Shown here in pieces: positions 1 to 6,400 of a stretch of DNA of 7,309 nt (position 1 is the first letter of the stretch; the number at the start of each line of letters is the position of its first letter). The notes below the pieces were generated by a model. That model was not told where the DNA came from. It made no database searches and saw nothing but the letters and a program-made list of their open reading frames with translations. Source of the stretch: JBNJGB01 sp051747385 (lineage in GTDB: Bacteria; Myxococcota_A; UBA9042; PHBI01; JACKFB01); NCBI GenBank assembly GCA_051747385.1, contig JBNJGB010000071.1, forward strand, positions 1 through 7,309, read 5' to 3'. A program made the translations under genes and the position numbers.

Positions 1-99
1 CATCAGGGTCATCTGGGCCTCCACCGTTTTGGTTCAACTCGAGGTTACCAACCTGGTGCCCGCTCATAGCTTCTTTGCCCTTGCCCTTGCCCTTGCCTG
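1..99. repeat. Left arm of a perfect 99-bp terminal inverted repeat
   Basis: These 99 bases are the exact reverse complement of 7211-7309; the match stops at base 100 (G here, where the other arm would give A). The arm is visibly less GC-rich than the rest of the window. Its inner end carries a TTGCCC hexamer repeated about four times (about 75-98). From 67 outward to 1 on the minus strand there is an ATG-initiated frame of 22 codons that stays open to the edge, so the arm could be the 5' end of a longer repeated gene. No transposase is visible. Whether it belongs to a mobile element, a dispersed intergenic repeat or an assembly-graph boundary cannot be told from the window. Confidence 0.95.
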
Positions 100-336
100 G
101 AGGGGCCGGCTGCGGTCTCGGGCGCGGGTGGCGTGTCCTGGGGCGGCGGGCTTCCAGGCCGCCGCCCCCGCTCCCGTTCTCATTCCCATTCCCGAACGAT
201 CGGCTCCGGGCGGGACATCCGCTGCGCGGGCCGGGACGAGGCTTTCGCTCTTCCACGATTCCAGGAGCGCCGGCGTCCCCGCCGGCGATGGATGGCTCGA
301 GGCACACCGGTCGTCGTCCACGACCACGACCACGAC
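100..336. other. Gene-free repeat-rich stretch beside the porin 3' end
   Basis: I see no supportable gene here; the open frames crossing it are antisense or off-frame to the porin and have implausible composition. It holds a perfect inverted repeat, CGCCGGCG at 268-275 and again at 280-287 around a TCCC loop. The surrounding context (GGAGCGC before, GCG after) resembles the palindrome at 7001-7019 near the other end. Short tandem repeats include ATTCCC-like units near 180-192 and CACGAC repeated three times near 319-336. The segment CGGGACGAGGC near 233-243 also occurs, reverse-complemented, in the right-hand repeat region. This looks like a patch of dispersed intergenic repeats. Confidence 0.6.
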
Positions 337-361
337 CCCCGAGGCGCCCGGCGCCTCGGGG
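337..361 (-). terminator. Strong hairpin just downstream of the porin gene
   Basis: CCCCGAGGCGC (337-347) and GCGCCTCGGGG (351-361) form a perfect 11-bp stem with a 3-base loop. It begins 9 bases beyond the porin stop codon, reading on the minus strand. No clear U-run follows, so it may be a terminator of the kind common in GC-rich genomes, or an mRNA-stabilising 3' hairpin. The stem is seen directly; its role is inferred from position. Confidence 0.55.
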
Positions 362-370
362 CGGGGGGGA

Positions 371-1639
371 CTACAGGTCCAGCTGGACGGAGGTGTACAC
401 GCCCACGTCCGCGTCGTCTCCGCCGATGCGGGCCTCCAGGGCGTCACCGGGGAACATCACGAACGTCCCGAAGAAGACCTTCACCGGATCCCACGGCGTC
501 CACGTCGCCACCAGGTCGCCCTCCCAGCCGAGGTCGGCGGACCCGCCGCGGGGCTGGGCGGCCAGGAAGCGGTGGCCGTGGAGGCCGATGCTCAGGCCGT
601 CCACGGGCTTCAGGCCCAGCTTCACGGCCAGGTCGACGAGGCCCTTGCCCTGGGTGTGTGCGGGCACGTTGATGAAGAAGTCCGCGAAGCCGTAGAACTT
701 GTGGTTCGTGGCGAAGAGGGTGTCGAACGTGTCCGTGGCGGCGTCGGCCGCGTCCTCGGCGCCGCTCAGGTAGTCGCCCCACAGGGTGGCCGAGAACATG
801 CCGGTGTCGATGCCGGCGCGGGCGCCGAACATGAAGGCGGAGATGCTCTCGCCGCCCAGGTCGCCGCCCTGGTAGTAGCCCTCGACGCGATAGCGGAACA
901 TGCCCGCCGCGCCCTTGTCGTACAGGCCGAGCGTGTACCGCGTACGGTCGAGGTCTGCGCTGGCCGTGTCGACAAGGGCGTAGACGGACAGGCGGTTGCT
1001 CAGCCCCTCGCGGTCCAGCAGGCGCACGCGCCCGACGAGGCCGCCGAAGCCGCTCACCTGGTCGTTGGTGTTCTGAGCCGGGCCCGGCTGGATGCTCTCC
1101 CGGTCGAAGACCTGGCTGTAGAACAGGTCCGCGCTGATGGGCGCCAGCTTGCACCGCCACGTGAGGCGCGCCGCGTCGAAGCTCCGGGCCTGGGGCGTCC
1201 AGCCCACGGCCCCCACGAGGCGCTGGCCGTCGAAGATGATCTCCTGGCGGCCGATCCGCAGCACGAGGTTCTCCCCGCGGAGCGGGATGTCGCCGTAGGC
1301 CTGGTGGATGTCGAGGCCGTCCGCCGAGTAGTCCGTCAGGGTGTTCGTCTCTTCGCCCCATACCCGCACGTCCTGCACCTGGAAGAGGCCCCCGAAGCCG
1401 CTGTCCAGGCCGAACGAGACGCCCAGCCGGACGCGGTTCTCCACGTACCGCACCGGGTCATCGGAGCTGTCGCCGTCCCGCCCGTCGTGGCGGTCCACGC
1501 GCGTGCGAAGCTGGAAGTGGGCGTCCACCTCGTCCGTCAGCGACACGGCGCCGGCGGGCGAGGCGGCCGCCAACACCGGGCCGCACAGGGCCGCGCCGAG
1601 GGCCAGACGAGCCGATACTGGTGAGCCGAACCGATCCAT
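371..1639 (-). CDS. Alginate-export-family outer-membrane beta-barrel porin
   Basis: This 422-aa protein is probably an outer-membrane channel of the alginate export (AlgE-like) family. The start at 1639 is chosen because AGGAGG lies 5 bases upstream and a signal peptide follows directly: Arg at 3 and 11, a hydrophobic stretch at about 12-26, and a likely cleavage after the Ala-rich region near residue 31. Family-like signatures are GRQE (130-133) followed by FDGQRLVGAVGW (136-147), FDAARL (154-159), and FDTLF then NHKFYGFADFF (about 305-322). Alternating hydrophobic strands run throughout. The last residue is Leu rather than the aromatic residue usual for barrel proteins. Many family members are not alginate-specific, so the substrate is unknown. 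The gene is monocistronic, follows a perfect sigma-54-type promoter and is divergent from the hemerythrin gene. Family assignment is fairly sure; solute is not. Confidence 0.87.
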   Translation of the reverse strand: MDRFGSPVSARLALGAALCGPVLAAASPAGAVSLTDEVDAHFQLRTRVDRHDGRDGDSSDDPVRYVENRVRLGVSFGLDSGFGGLFQVQDVRVWGEETNTLTDYSADGLDIHQAYGDIPLRGENLVLRIGRQEIIFDGQRLVGAVGWTPQARSFDAARLTWRCKLAPISADLFYSQVFDRESIQPGPAQNTNDQVSGFGGLVGRVRLLDREGLSNRLSVYALVDTASADLDRTRYTLGLYDKGAAGMFRYRVEGYYQGGDLGGESISAFMFGARAGIDTGMFSATLWGDYLSGAEDAADAATDTFDTLFATNHKFYGFADFFINVPAHTQGKGLVDLAVKLGLKPVDGLSIGLHGHRFLAAQPRGGSADLGWEGDLVATWTPWDPVKVFFGTFVMFPGDALEARIGGDDADVGVYTSVQLDL

Positions 1640-1677
1640 CACATCCTCCTGGCTGGTCGAGTCGCGGCTGGACCCCG

Positions 1678-1692
1678 GCAAGACACGTGCCA
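1678..1692 (-). promoter_or_regulatory. Sigma-54 promoter of the porin gene
   Basis: On the minus strand this reads TGGCAC-GTGTC-TTGC, an exact match to the sigma-54 -24/-12 consensus, with GG and GC separated by 10 bases. Transcription would begin near 1666, giving a leader of about 27 bases that contains the AGGAGG at 1645-1650. Position, spacing and orientation all fit the porin. Confidence 0.88.
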
Positions 1693-1701
1693 GTTATGGG
1701 G

Positions 1702-1716
1702 GCCTGATCCGTGCCA
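1702..1716 (-). promoter_or_regulatory. Possible second, weaker sigma-54 site upstream of the porin
   Basis: On the minus strand this reads TGGCAC-GGATC-AGGC. It keeps the full -24 hexamer and the -12 GC at correct spacing, but lacks the TT. It lies 24 bp upstream of the perfect site. It could be a tandem promoter, a sigma-54 holoenzyme binding site that does not fire, or chance. Confidence 0.35.
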
Positions 1717-1835
1717 AAATCACCCGATGAGCGGGAAAGACGTGGACTAGCACACACCTGGGGATGTCCGCCCGTGTCCGATGCCACCAGTCCGCGATGG
1801 CGGCGTCCCCGGTCCTCCCCGCCTGCGACGGACCC

Positions 1836-1850
1836 TGGCACGCAACATGC
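1836..1850 (+). promoter_or_regulatory. Sigma-54 promoter of the hemerythrin gene
   Basis: The sequence TGGCAC-GCAAC-ATGC keeps the -24 hexamer and the -12 GC at the right spacing, with one mismatch (ATGC for TTGC). Transcription would begin near 1862, about 29 bases before the hemerythrin ATG. It shares the divergent control region with the porin promoter on the opposite strand. Confidence 0.75.
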
Positions 1851-1890
1851 TAGACCTGACCCCCTGGAGCAGACGGAGGGCCGCGCCCGC

Positions 1891-2580
1891 ATGACCGCCA
1901 TTCGAGATCGTGAGCCGGTCGGTCTGATCGCCGCCCTGCACCCGGGAGCGCCCGAGGTGTTCAGGCACCACGGGGTGGACGTCGTGAGGTGGGGTGGAGC
2001 GACCCTGGGCGACGTCTGCACTCAGCACGGCCTCGACGCGGCCTCGGTGCGGGAGCAGCTCGAGAGGTCCCGGCAGGAGGCCGTTGCCCGGCCCTGGGAG
2101 ACCCGGCCGACCCCGGAGCTCATCGACCACATCACGACCCGCTTCCACACGCCCCTCATCCGCCTGCTCCCGAGGCTGCACGTCCAGCTCCGTGAGTCCC
2201 TGAAGATCTTCAAGGGACCGGGTCGACGGCGCCTGCGGGGGCTGGTGGCCTTCTTCGCACGGTATCGGGAGACCACGGAGAGCCACATCTTCAAGGAGGA
2301 GGACGTGCTGTTCCCGTGGCTCCGCGCCGGGAGGAACGCGCGCGCCCTGGCCCCGCTGCACGTGGTGCGCATGGAACACCAGCAGGAGACGTGGCTCCTG
2401 GCCGAGCTCCGGCGGCGCGCCGAGGGCTGCGGCGAGCCGGCGGAGGCCCACGAGGCCTGGGCCCGGGTGCTCCGTGAGGTGGAGGCGCTGCGCCTGTTCC
2501 AGGAGGCCCACCGGGACCTGGAGGACGAGGTGCTCTTCTCCCGCGCCCTGGACCAGGACCACGTTCGGACCCGAAGGTAG
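1891..2580 (+). CDS. RIC/YtfE/ScdA-like hemerythrin protein lacking the N-terminal Cys pair
   Basis: This 229-aa protein is close to the usual length of the RIC family (repair of iron centres: YtfE, ScdA, DnrN), cytoplasmic di-iron proteins linked to nitrosative and oxidative damage of Fe-S clusters. Residues about 8-58 match the ScdA_N (DUF542) pattern: PGAPEVFRHHGVD, then GG, then a Leu/Gly-rich helix pair. Residues about 75-222 form the hemerythrin-like four-helix bundle. Likely iron ligands are H86, H132, E136, H163, H207 and E211, with spacings nearly identical to those I recall for E. coli YtfE. The start is ATG after GGAGGG with a 10-base gap; the ScdA_N domain begins at once, and a longer frame would run through the promoter. 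The oddity is residues 30-36, DVVRWGG, where the family normally has a Cys-Cys pair. Another iron- or oxygen-related role is therefore possible. Confidence 0.86.
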   Translation: MTAIRDREPVGLIAALHPGAPEVFRHHGVDVVRWGGATLGDVCTQHGLDAASVREQLERSRQEAVARPWETRPTPELIDHITTRFHTPLIRLLPRLHVQLRESLKIFKGPGRRRLRGLVAFFARYRETTESHIFKEEDVLFPWLRAGRNARALAPLHVVRMEHQQETWLLAELRRRAEGCGEPAEAHEAWARVLREVEALRLFQEAHRDLEDEVLFSRALDQDHVRTRR

Positions 2581-2690
2581 CCGGCGGTTCACCCCGGTCC
2601 GCGCGACCTCCGTGTAGAATGTCACGTGTCCGCCGTCCCCGAACGGCCGGTGGGCACACCGTGAGGGTCCCCCTCGCGGCTCCATCGGGG

Positions 2691-2705
2691 TGGCACGCTC
2701 CTTGC
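2691..2705 (+). promoter_or_regulatory. Sigma-54 promoter of the stress-protein/kinase operon
   Basis: The sequence TGGCAC-GCTCC-TTGC matches the -24/-12 consensus exactly. The predicted start of transcription is near 2717, leaving a leader of about 40 bases before the ATG at 2757. The NtrC-type activator in the same window is the natural candidate regulator. Confidence 0.9.
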
Positions 2706-2756
2706 GAAGTACGTGGCCGAGCGCGCTCCCCGCAGCGCCCCAACCGGAGGAGCACC

Positions 2757-3200
2757 ATGGCTGAGTGGATGAACGTGAAGAAGGTGGTCGTCCCCGTCGA
2801 CCTCTCCAATCCGTCGTTCGAGGCCGTGAAGGCCGCCTCGACGATCACCGACCCGAACGACATCCGACTCGTGCACGTCCTGGCTCCGATGACCGCCGTC
2901 GAGCCAGGCGTGGTGTTCGGCAACATCAGCGACGAGGGACGCGCCACCCGCGTGAAGGAGGCGATCCAGCAGGGCCTGGCCGACCGCGACCTGGGCTCCA
3001 TGCCCGTGGACGTGCGCGTGGGCTCCCCCGGCGTGACCATCTGCGACTACGCGGAGGAGGCGGGCGCCGATCTGATCGTCATCTCGTCCCACGGCCGATC
3101 GGGACTCCGCCGCCTCCTGCTCGGCTCCGTCGCCGAGACGGTCCTGCGCCACGCGCCGTGCCCGGTCCTGGTCCTCCGCGGCGACTTCAGCGGGGGCTGA
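2757..3200 (+). CDS. Universal stress protein, UspA family (first of two)
   Basis: This 147-aa, single-domain protein has the usual length of a UspA-fold protein. These are cytoplasmic, often ATP-binding dimers made under starvation, redox or energy stress. Strand 1 VVVPVD ends at D15, the usual adenine-side acidic residue. The nucleotide motif lies at 110-124: S110-S-H-G113, nine residues, then G123-S124. The first glycine of the canonical G-2x-G-9x-G-S/T is Ser here, a mild variant that may still bind nucleotide. The C-terminal strand PCPVLVLR is typical. ATG at 2757 is preceded by GGAGG with a 6-base gap; the in-frame ATG at residue 5 is less likely. It is the first gene of a three-gene operon with a sigma-54 promoter and is followed after one base by a second family member. 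Confidence 0.94.
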   Translation: MAEWMNVKKVVVPVDLSNPSFEAVKAASTITDPNDIRLVHVLAPMTAVEPGVVFGNISDEGRATRVKEAIQQGLADRDLGSMPVDVRVGSPGVTICDYAEEAGADLIVISSHGRSGLRRLLLGSVAETVLRHAPCPVLVLRGDFSGG

Positions 3201-3201
3201 G

Positions 3202-3696
3202 GTGACCCGCGAGCGCGCGCCGGTCTGGATCGTCTGCCACGACTTCTCGCCGTGCGCCGAGGGGGCCGTGCTCCAGGCGGCCCGCGACGCCGGCTGTCGG
3301 GGCGCCCGGATCGTGCTCGTCCACGCGCTCAGCCCCCAGCTTCTGGCCTCGGAGCTGGACTGGGAGCGGGAGCAGACCACCCGCGTGCCCTGGACCTTGC
3401 ACCTCTCCGAGGCCCGGGAGCGTACGCGCGCGCGCCTCGAGACCTGCCGGGAGCGCCTCCGGACCGCGTTCCCCGACGTGCCCGTCGGCGTGGAGGTGGT
3501 CGTCGGCTCTCCGCCCGATGCGCTGGTGGAGGCCGCGGAGGACCTCGGTGCCGAACGCATCGTGGTCGGCTCGCACGGTCGCCGGGGTCTCGGCCGGCTG
3601 GTGCTGGGATCCGTCGCAGAAGAGCTGGTGAGGATGTCGTCCGTGCCGGTGCTGGTCACGAAGCGCCGCGTCGAGGGCGAGGGGGGCGCGCCGTGA
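3202..3696 (+). CDS. Universal stress protein, UspA family (second of two)
   Basis: This 164-aa UspA-fold protein starts at GTG, one base after the preceding stop codon and downstream of a GGGGG stretch, so translation is probably coupled to the first stress protein. The ATP-binding motif is canonical: G123-S-H-G126, nine residues, G136-S137, followed by a VPVLVTKR final strand. D14 in WIVCHDFS corresponds to the conserved acidic residue after strand 1. A charged helical insertion at about 50-85, rich in Glu and Arg, makes it longer than its neighbour, from which it is clearly diverged, so this is not a recent duplication. Its stop TGA shares one base with the kinase ATG. Hetero-dimerisation with the first protein is possible but inferred only from linkage. 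Confidence 0.94.
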   Translation: MTRERAPVWIVCHDFSPCAEGAVLQAARDAGCRGARIVLVHALSPQLLASELDWEREQTTRVPWTLHLSEARERTRARLETCRERLRTAFPDVPVGVEVVVGSPPDALVEAAEDLGAERIVVGSHGRRGLGRLVLGSVAEELVRMSSVPVLVTKRRVEGEGGAP

Positions 3697-4733
3697 TGCC
3701 CACCCGTCCGGACCCGCGATCGCCGGCCTCGGCCGACTCGCAGGAGTCCCTGAGCGGCCTCCTGGAGCGTCACCTCCCGGTCCAGGCGGTCGTGCTCGAC
3801 GCGGACGGCCGGGTGCTGACTGCCTCGTCACTCCTGGAGCGGGCGGCGAGGGCGCGTGGGATCGAGTGCATCGTCGGTCGGTCGTGGCGGGACGCCTTCC
3901 CGGAGGACCTCGCGCGCGGCGCCGACCTGGAGCGCCGGATGGAGCGGGCGGTGGATGCCGGCCTCCAGGTCGTCCTCCCGCGCGTGGACGTCGACCTGGA
4001 GGGGCGCCAGACCTCGTTCATGATCACCGTCGTCCCCCTGGATCACCCCAAGGCCCGCGTGGCCGTCTACGTGGAGGACGTGACAGACCTGGTCACCTCC
4101 GCCGCGCGCGAGCGGGACGAGGAGGCCTTGTCGGCCCTGGCCGGGCTGGCGTCGACGCTGGCCCACGAGATCCGCAACCCCCTCGCAGGGATGTCCGGGA
4201 CGCTGCAGGTGCTCCTGCGGGGCCTGAAGCGGGGGGATCCCCAGGAGCAGGTCTTCCGGCACTTCCTGAGCCACATCGGTCGCCTCGGCGCCGTGGTGGA
4301 GGCGCTCATCGCGTTCTCGCGTCCGCTGCACCCCGCCATGGCGCGTCTGGACCTGCGCGACGCCTGCCTGCGCGCCCTGTCCTCGGTGGACGAGGCGGGG
4401 CCGGGCGCCACCACCGTGGAGGGCGACGGACGCGCGTGGGCGGATCGCGATCTCCTCGCCCGCGCCGTCGAGCACCTCGTGCGCAACGCGTGGCAGTCCG
4501 GGGCGCGGCGTGTCCGTGTCGCCATCGCGGACGGGCGCGTGGTGGTGGAGGACGACGGGCCGGGCGTCGCCGCGCCGGATCGCGGACGGATCTTCCAGCC
4601 GTTCTACACGACCCGCCTGCACGGCCTGGGCCTGGGCCTGCCCGAGGCGCGGCGCGCCGTCGAGAGCATGGACGGGAGCCTCGAGTGCGGCTCCTCGGCC
4701 CTCGGCGGCGCCGCCTTCGAGATCAGGCTTTGA
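3696..4733 (+). CDS. Soluble PAS-domain sensor histidine kinase, NtrB/AtoS type
   Basis: This 345-aa kinase would autophosphorylate a histidine and pass phosphate to an NtrC-type regulator. ATG at 3696 overlaps the stop of the upstream gene by one base, indicating translational coupling. Residues about 25-135 form a PAS-like sensor domain. The dimerisation domain at about 140-210 carries the H-box LAHEIRNPL with H157. The ATPase domain at about 245-345 has an N-box with N264 (VRNAWQS), a G1 box DDGPG (286-290), an F-box IFQPFYTTR (299-307) and a G2 box GLGLGL (310-315). No signal peptide or membrane segment is visible, so it should sense an internal signal. Its likely partner is the convergent sigma-54 activator at 4893-6293. 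Being in a sigma-54 operon with two stress proteins suggests positive feedback. The ligand of the PAS domain is unknown. Confidence 0.94.
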   Translation: MPTRPDPRSPASADSQESLSGLLERHLPVQAVVLDADGRVLTASSLLERAARARGIECIVGRSWRDAFPEDLARGADLERRMERAVDAGLQVVLPRVDVDLEGRQTSFMITVVPLDHPKARVAVYVEDVTDLVTSAARERDEEALSALAGLASTLAHEIRNPLAGMSGTLQVLLRGLKRGDPQEQVFRHFLSHIGRLGAVVEALIAFSRPLHPAMARLDLRDACLRALSSVDEAGPGATTVEGDGRAWADRDLLARAVEHLVRNAWQSGARRVRVAIADGRVVVEDDGPGVAAPDRGRIFQPFYTTRLHGLGLGLPEARRAVESMDGSLECGSSALGGAAFEIRL

Positions 4734-4892
4734 CTCCTGGGGCGGAATGGAGGTTCGAGTCCAGGGCGGGGAGGCGCAAGCTGTGGTGGGACGCAACGAC
4801 GCAGGACTGGCGGCGCCAATTCAAGGAGTTGCGGCACGCCACGGCGCCGTCGGATCGTCGGCGTGGGCCGGACCGGAGTTTCGTCACAGGAG

Positions 4893-6293
4893 TCACGCTT
4901 TCGCCGCCTTCTTCTGCGGCATGAGGTCGTACTTCTCCATGCGATAGCGCAGGGCGTAGCGGCTGATGCCGAGCAGACGGGCGGCCTGGCTCTGGTTGCC
5001 GCCGCTCCGGTCGAGGGCCTGGATGAGGAGGCTGCGCTCCACGTCCTCCAGGTCGACGCCGTCCTCCGGGAGGATGAAGGGCACGCTGCTGTTGGCGGCC
5101 GTGGCCGCGAACTCGCCCGAGCGGGCCCGGATCTCCGGGGGGAGGTGGTCGACGCGGATCACGTCCGCCTGGCTCTCGAGGATGACGATGCGCTCGATGA
5201 CGTTGCGCAGCTCGCGGACGTTGCCCGGCCAGTCGTAGCGCTGCAGCGCGAGGAGGGCCTCCTCGGAGATGCCGTTCATGTCGCGGCCGAGGCGCTTGTT
5301 GAAGTGGTCCAGGAAGTGGTCCAGCAGCAGGGGCACGTCCGAGACGCGGTCCCGGAGCGGCGGGACCTGGATGACGATGACGCTCAGGCGGAAGAAGAGG
5401 TCCTCGCGGAACTTCCCCTCCTGGACGTGCTGCTTGAGGTCCCGGTTGGTGGCCGCGATGACGGAGGCGTCCAGGGTGAGATCCATCAGCCCGCCGACGC
5501 GCTTGAAGCGCCGGTTCTCCAGCGCGCGCAGGAGCTTGGCCTGGGTGCCGGGGTTCATCTCGGCGATCTCGTCGAGGAAGATCGTGCCGCCGCGCGCCAC
5601 CTCGAACAGGCCGCGCTTGGTCTGGCGCGCGTCCGTGAAGGCGCCCTTCTCGTGGCCGAAGAGCTGGCTCTCGATGAGCTGCTCGGGGAGGCTGGCGCAG
5701 TCGATCTCCATGAACGGGGAGTCCTTGCGCGGGCCCTGGTTGTGGATGGTCTGGGCCACCAGGTCCTTGCCCGTGCCGGACTCGCCCTGGAGCATGACCG
5801 TCGGGGCGTCCACGTCCTCCAGGCGCGCCAGCATGTCGAAGACGCGCTGCATGGCCGGCGACTGGCCGATGAGCTTGCCGTAGCCCTCGCGCTGGCGGTC
5901 GCGGAGGTGGCGGACCTCCTGGGCGAGGTGATGCTGTTGGATGGACTTCTCGAGCTGGAGGGTGACCTCACGCAGGTCGAAGGGCTTCGACAGGTAGGCC
6001 GTCGCGCCCAGGCGCGTCGCCTCGACCGCCGAGTCCACGGCCCCGTGCGCGGTGATCACCAGCACGGGCGCCTGGACGTCCATCTCGCGTACCTTCCGGA
6101 GGGCCTCCAGGCCTCCCATCTTCGGCATGTTGAGGTCGAGGAGGATGGCGTCGGGGGTTGCCCGGACGACCTTGTCCAGGGCGTCCTCGCCGTCCACCGC
6201 CTCTTCGACGAGGTAGCCCTCGCTGGTGAGGTGCTCCATCAGCGACCAGCGGATGAGCTCCTCGTCGTCGCAAACCAGGACACGGAGTGCCAT
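4893..6293 (-). CDS. NtrC-family sigma-54-dependent response regulator
   Basis: This 466-aa protein is a complete NtrC/AtoC-type enhancer-binding activator that uses ATP hydrolysis to remodel sigma-54 RNA polymerase. The receiver domain (about 1-120) has the acidic pair D9/D10, phospho-acceptor D53, T81 and K103. The AAA+ domain (about 140-370) has Walker A GESGTGKD (170-177), a sigma-54 contact loop GAFTDA (217-222) in place of the usual GAFTGA, Walker B IFLDE (238-242), candidate arginine fingers R296 and R302, and sensor II GNVREL (357-362). A Fis-type helix-turn-helix (about 419-455, NQSQAARLLGISRYALRYRM) ends the protein. ATG at 6293 follows AGAGGA with a short gap. It is convergent with the kinase gene and divergent from the small gene at 6401. 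I infer it drives the sigma-54 promoters in this window. Confidence 0.97.
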   Translation of the reverse strand: MALRVLVCDDEELIRWSLMEHLTSEGYLVEEAVDGEDALDKVVRATPDAILLDLNMPKMGGLEALRKVREMDVQAPVLVITAHGAVDSAVEATRLGATAYLSKPFDLREVTLQLEKSIQQHHLAQEVRHLRDRQREGYGKLIGQSPAMQRVFDMLARLEDVDAPTVMLQGESGTGKDLVAQTIHNQGPRKDSPFMEIDCASLPEQLIESQLFGHEKGAFTDARQTKRGLFEVARGGTIFLDEIAEMNPGTQAKLLRALENRRFKRVGGLMDLTLDASVIAATNRDLKQHVQEGKFREDLFFRLSVIVIQVPPLRDRVSDVPLLLDHFLDHFNKRLGRDMNGISEEALLALQRYDWPGNVRELRNVIERIVILESQADVIRVDHLPPEIRARSGEFAATAANSSVPFILPEDGVDLEDVERSLLIQALDRSGGNQSQAARLLGISRYALRYRMEKYDLMPQKKAAKA

Positions 6294-6334
6294 TAGCGTC
6301 CTCTCTCCTCGACTCGCGGAGTGGAGTCGTCGAT

Positions 6335-6349
6335 TGGCGTACAGCTTGC
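6335..6349 (+). promoter_or_regulatory. Probable sigma-54 promoter of the small gene
   Basis: The sequence TGGCGT-ACAGC-TTGC, followed by A, keeps the -24 GG and -12 GC with 10 bases between and a perfect -12 TTGCA; the -24 hexamer deviates at its last two bases. Transcription would start near 6361, about 40 bases before the ATG at 6401. A small inverted repeat, CGACTC (6310-6315) and GAGTCG (6324-6329), lies just upstream and could be a regulator site. Confidence 0.6.
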
Positions 6350-6400
6350 AGCGATCGCAGGTGTGCGGGCCACGACGGCCCGCCCTGGAGGTCCGAACAG

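Noticed and set aside
20..50. A GGTTCAACTC stretch resembling a tRNA T-arm in the terminal repeat
   Set aside because: The flanking bases do not form a T-stem, and no anticodon or acceptor arm is found at the right distances.
29..1624. A long plus-strand open frame of 531 codons opposite the porin gene
   Set aside because: It is the antisense shadow of a porin with a signal peptide, ribosome site, promoter and family motifs; the translated composition is low-complexity and has no start signal.
1711..1890. N-terminally extended hemerythrin protein starting at GTG 1711
   Set aside because: The extension would run through the sigma-54-like promoter at 1836-1850 and lacks a ribosome site, while the family domain begins directly after the ATG at 1891, which has GGAGGG upstream.
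4811..4849. CGGCGCC and GGCGCCG inverted repeat between the convergent kinase and activator genes, as a bidirectional terminator
   Set aside because: The stem is short, self-complementary and separated by 25 bases, with no U-run; such pairs are expected by chance at this GC content. A terminator is likely in this 159-bp gap but not identified.
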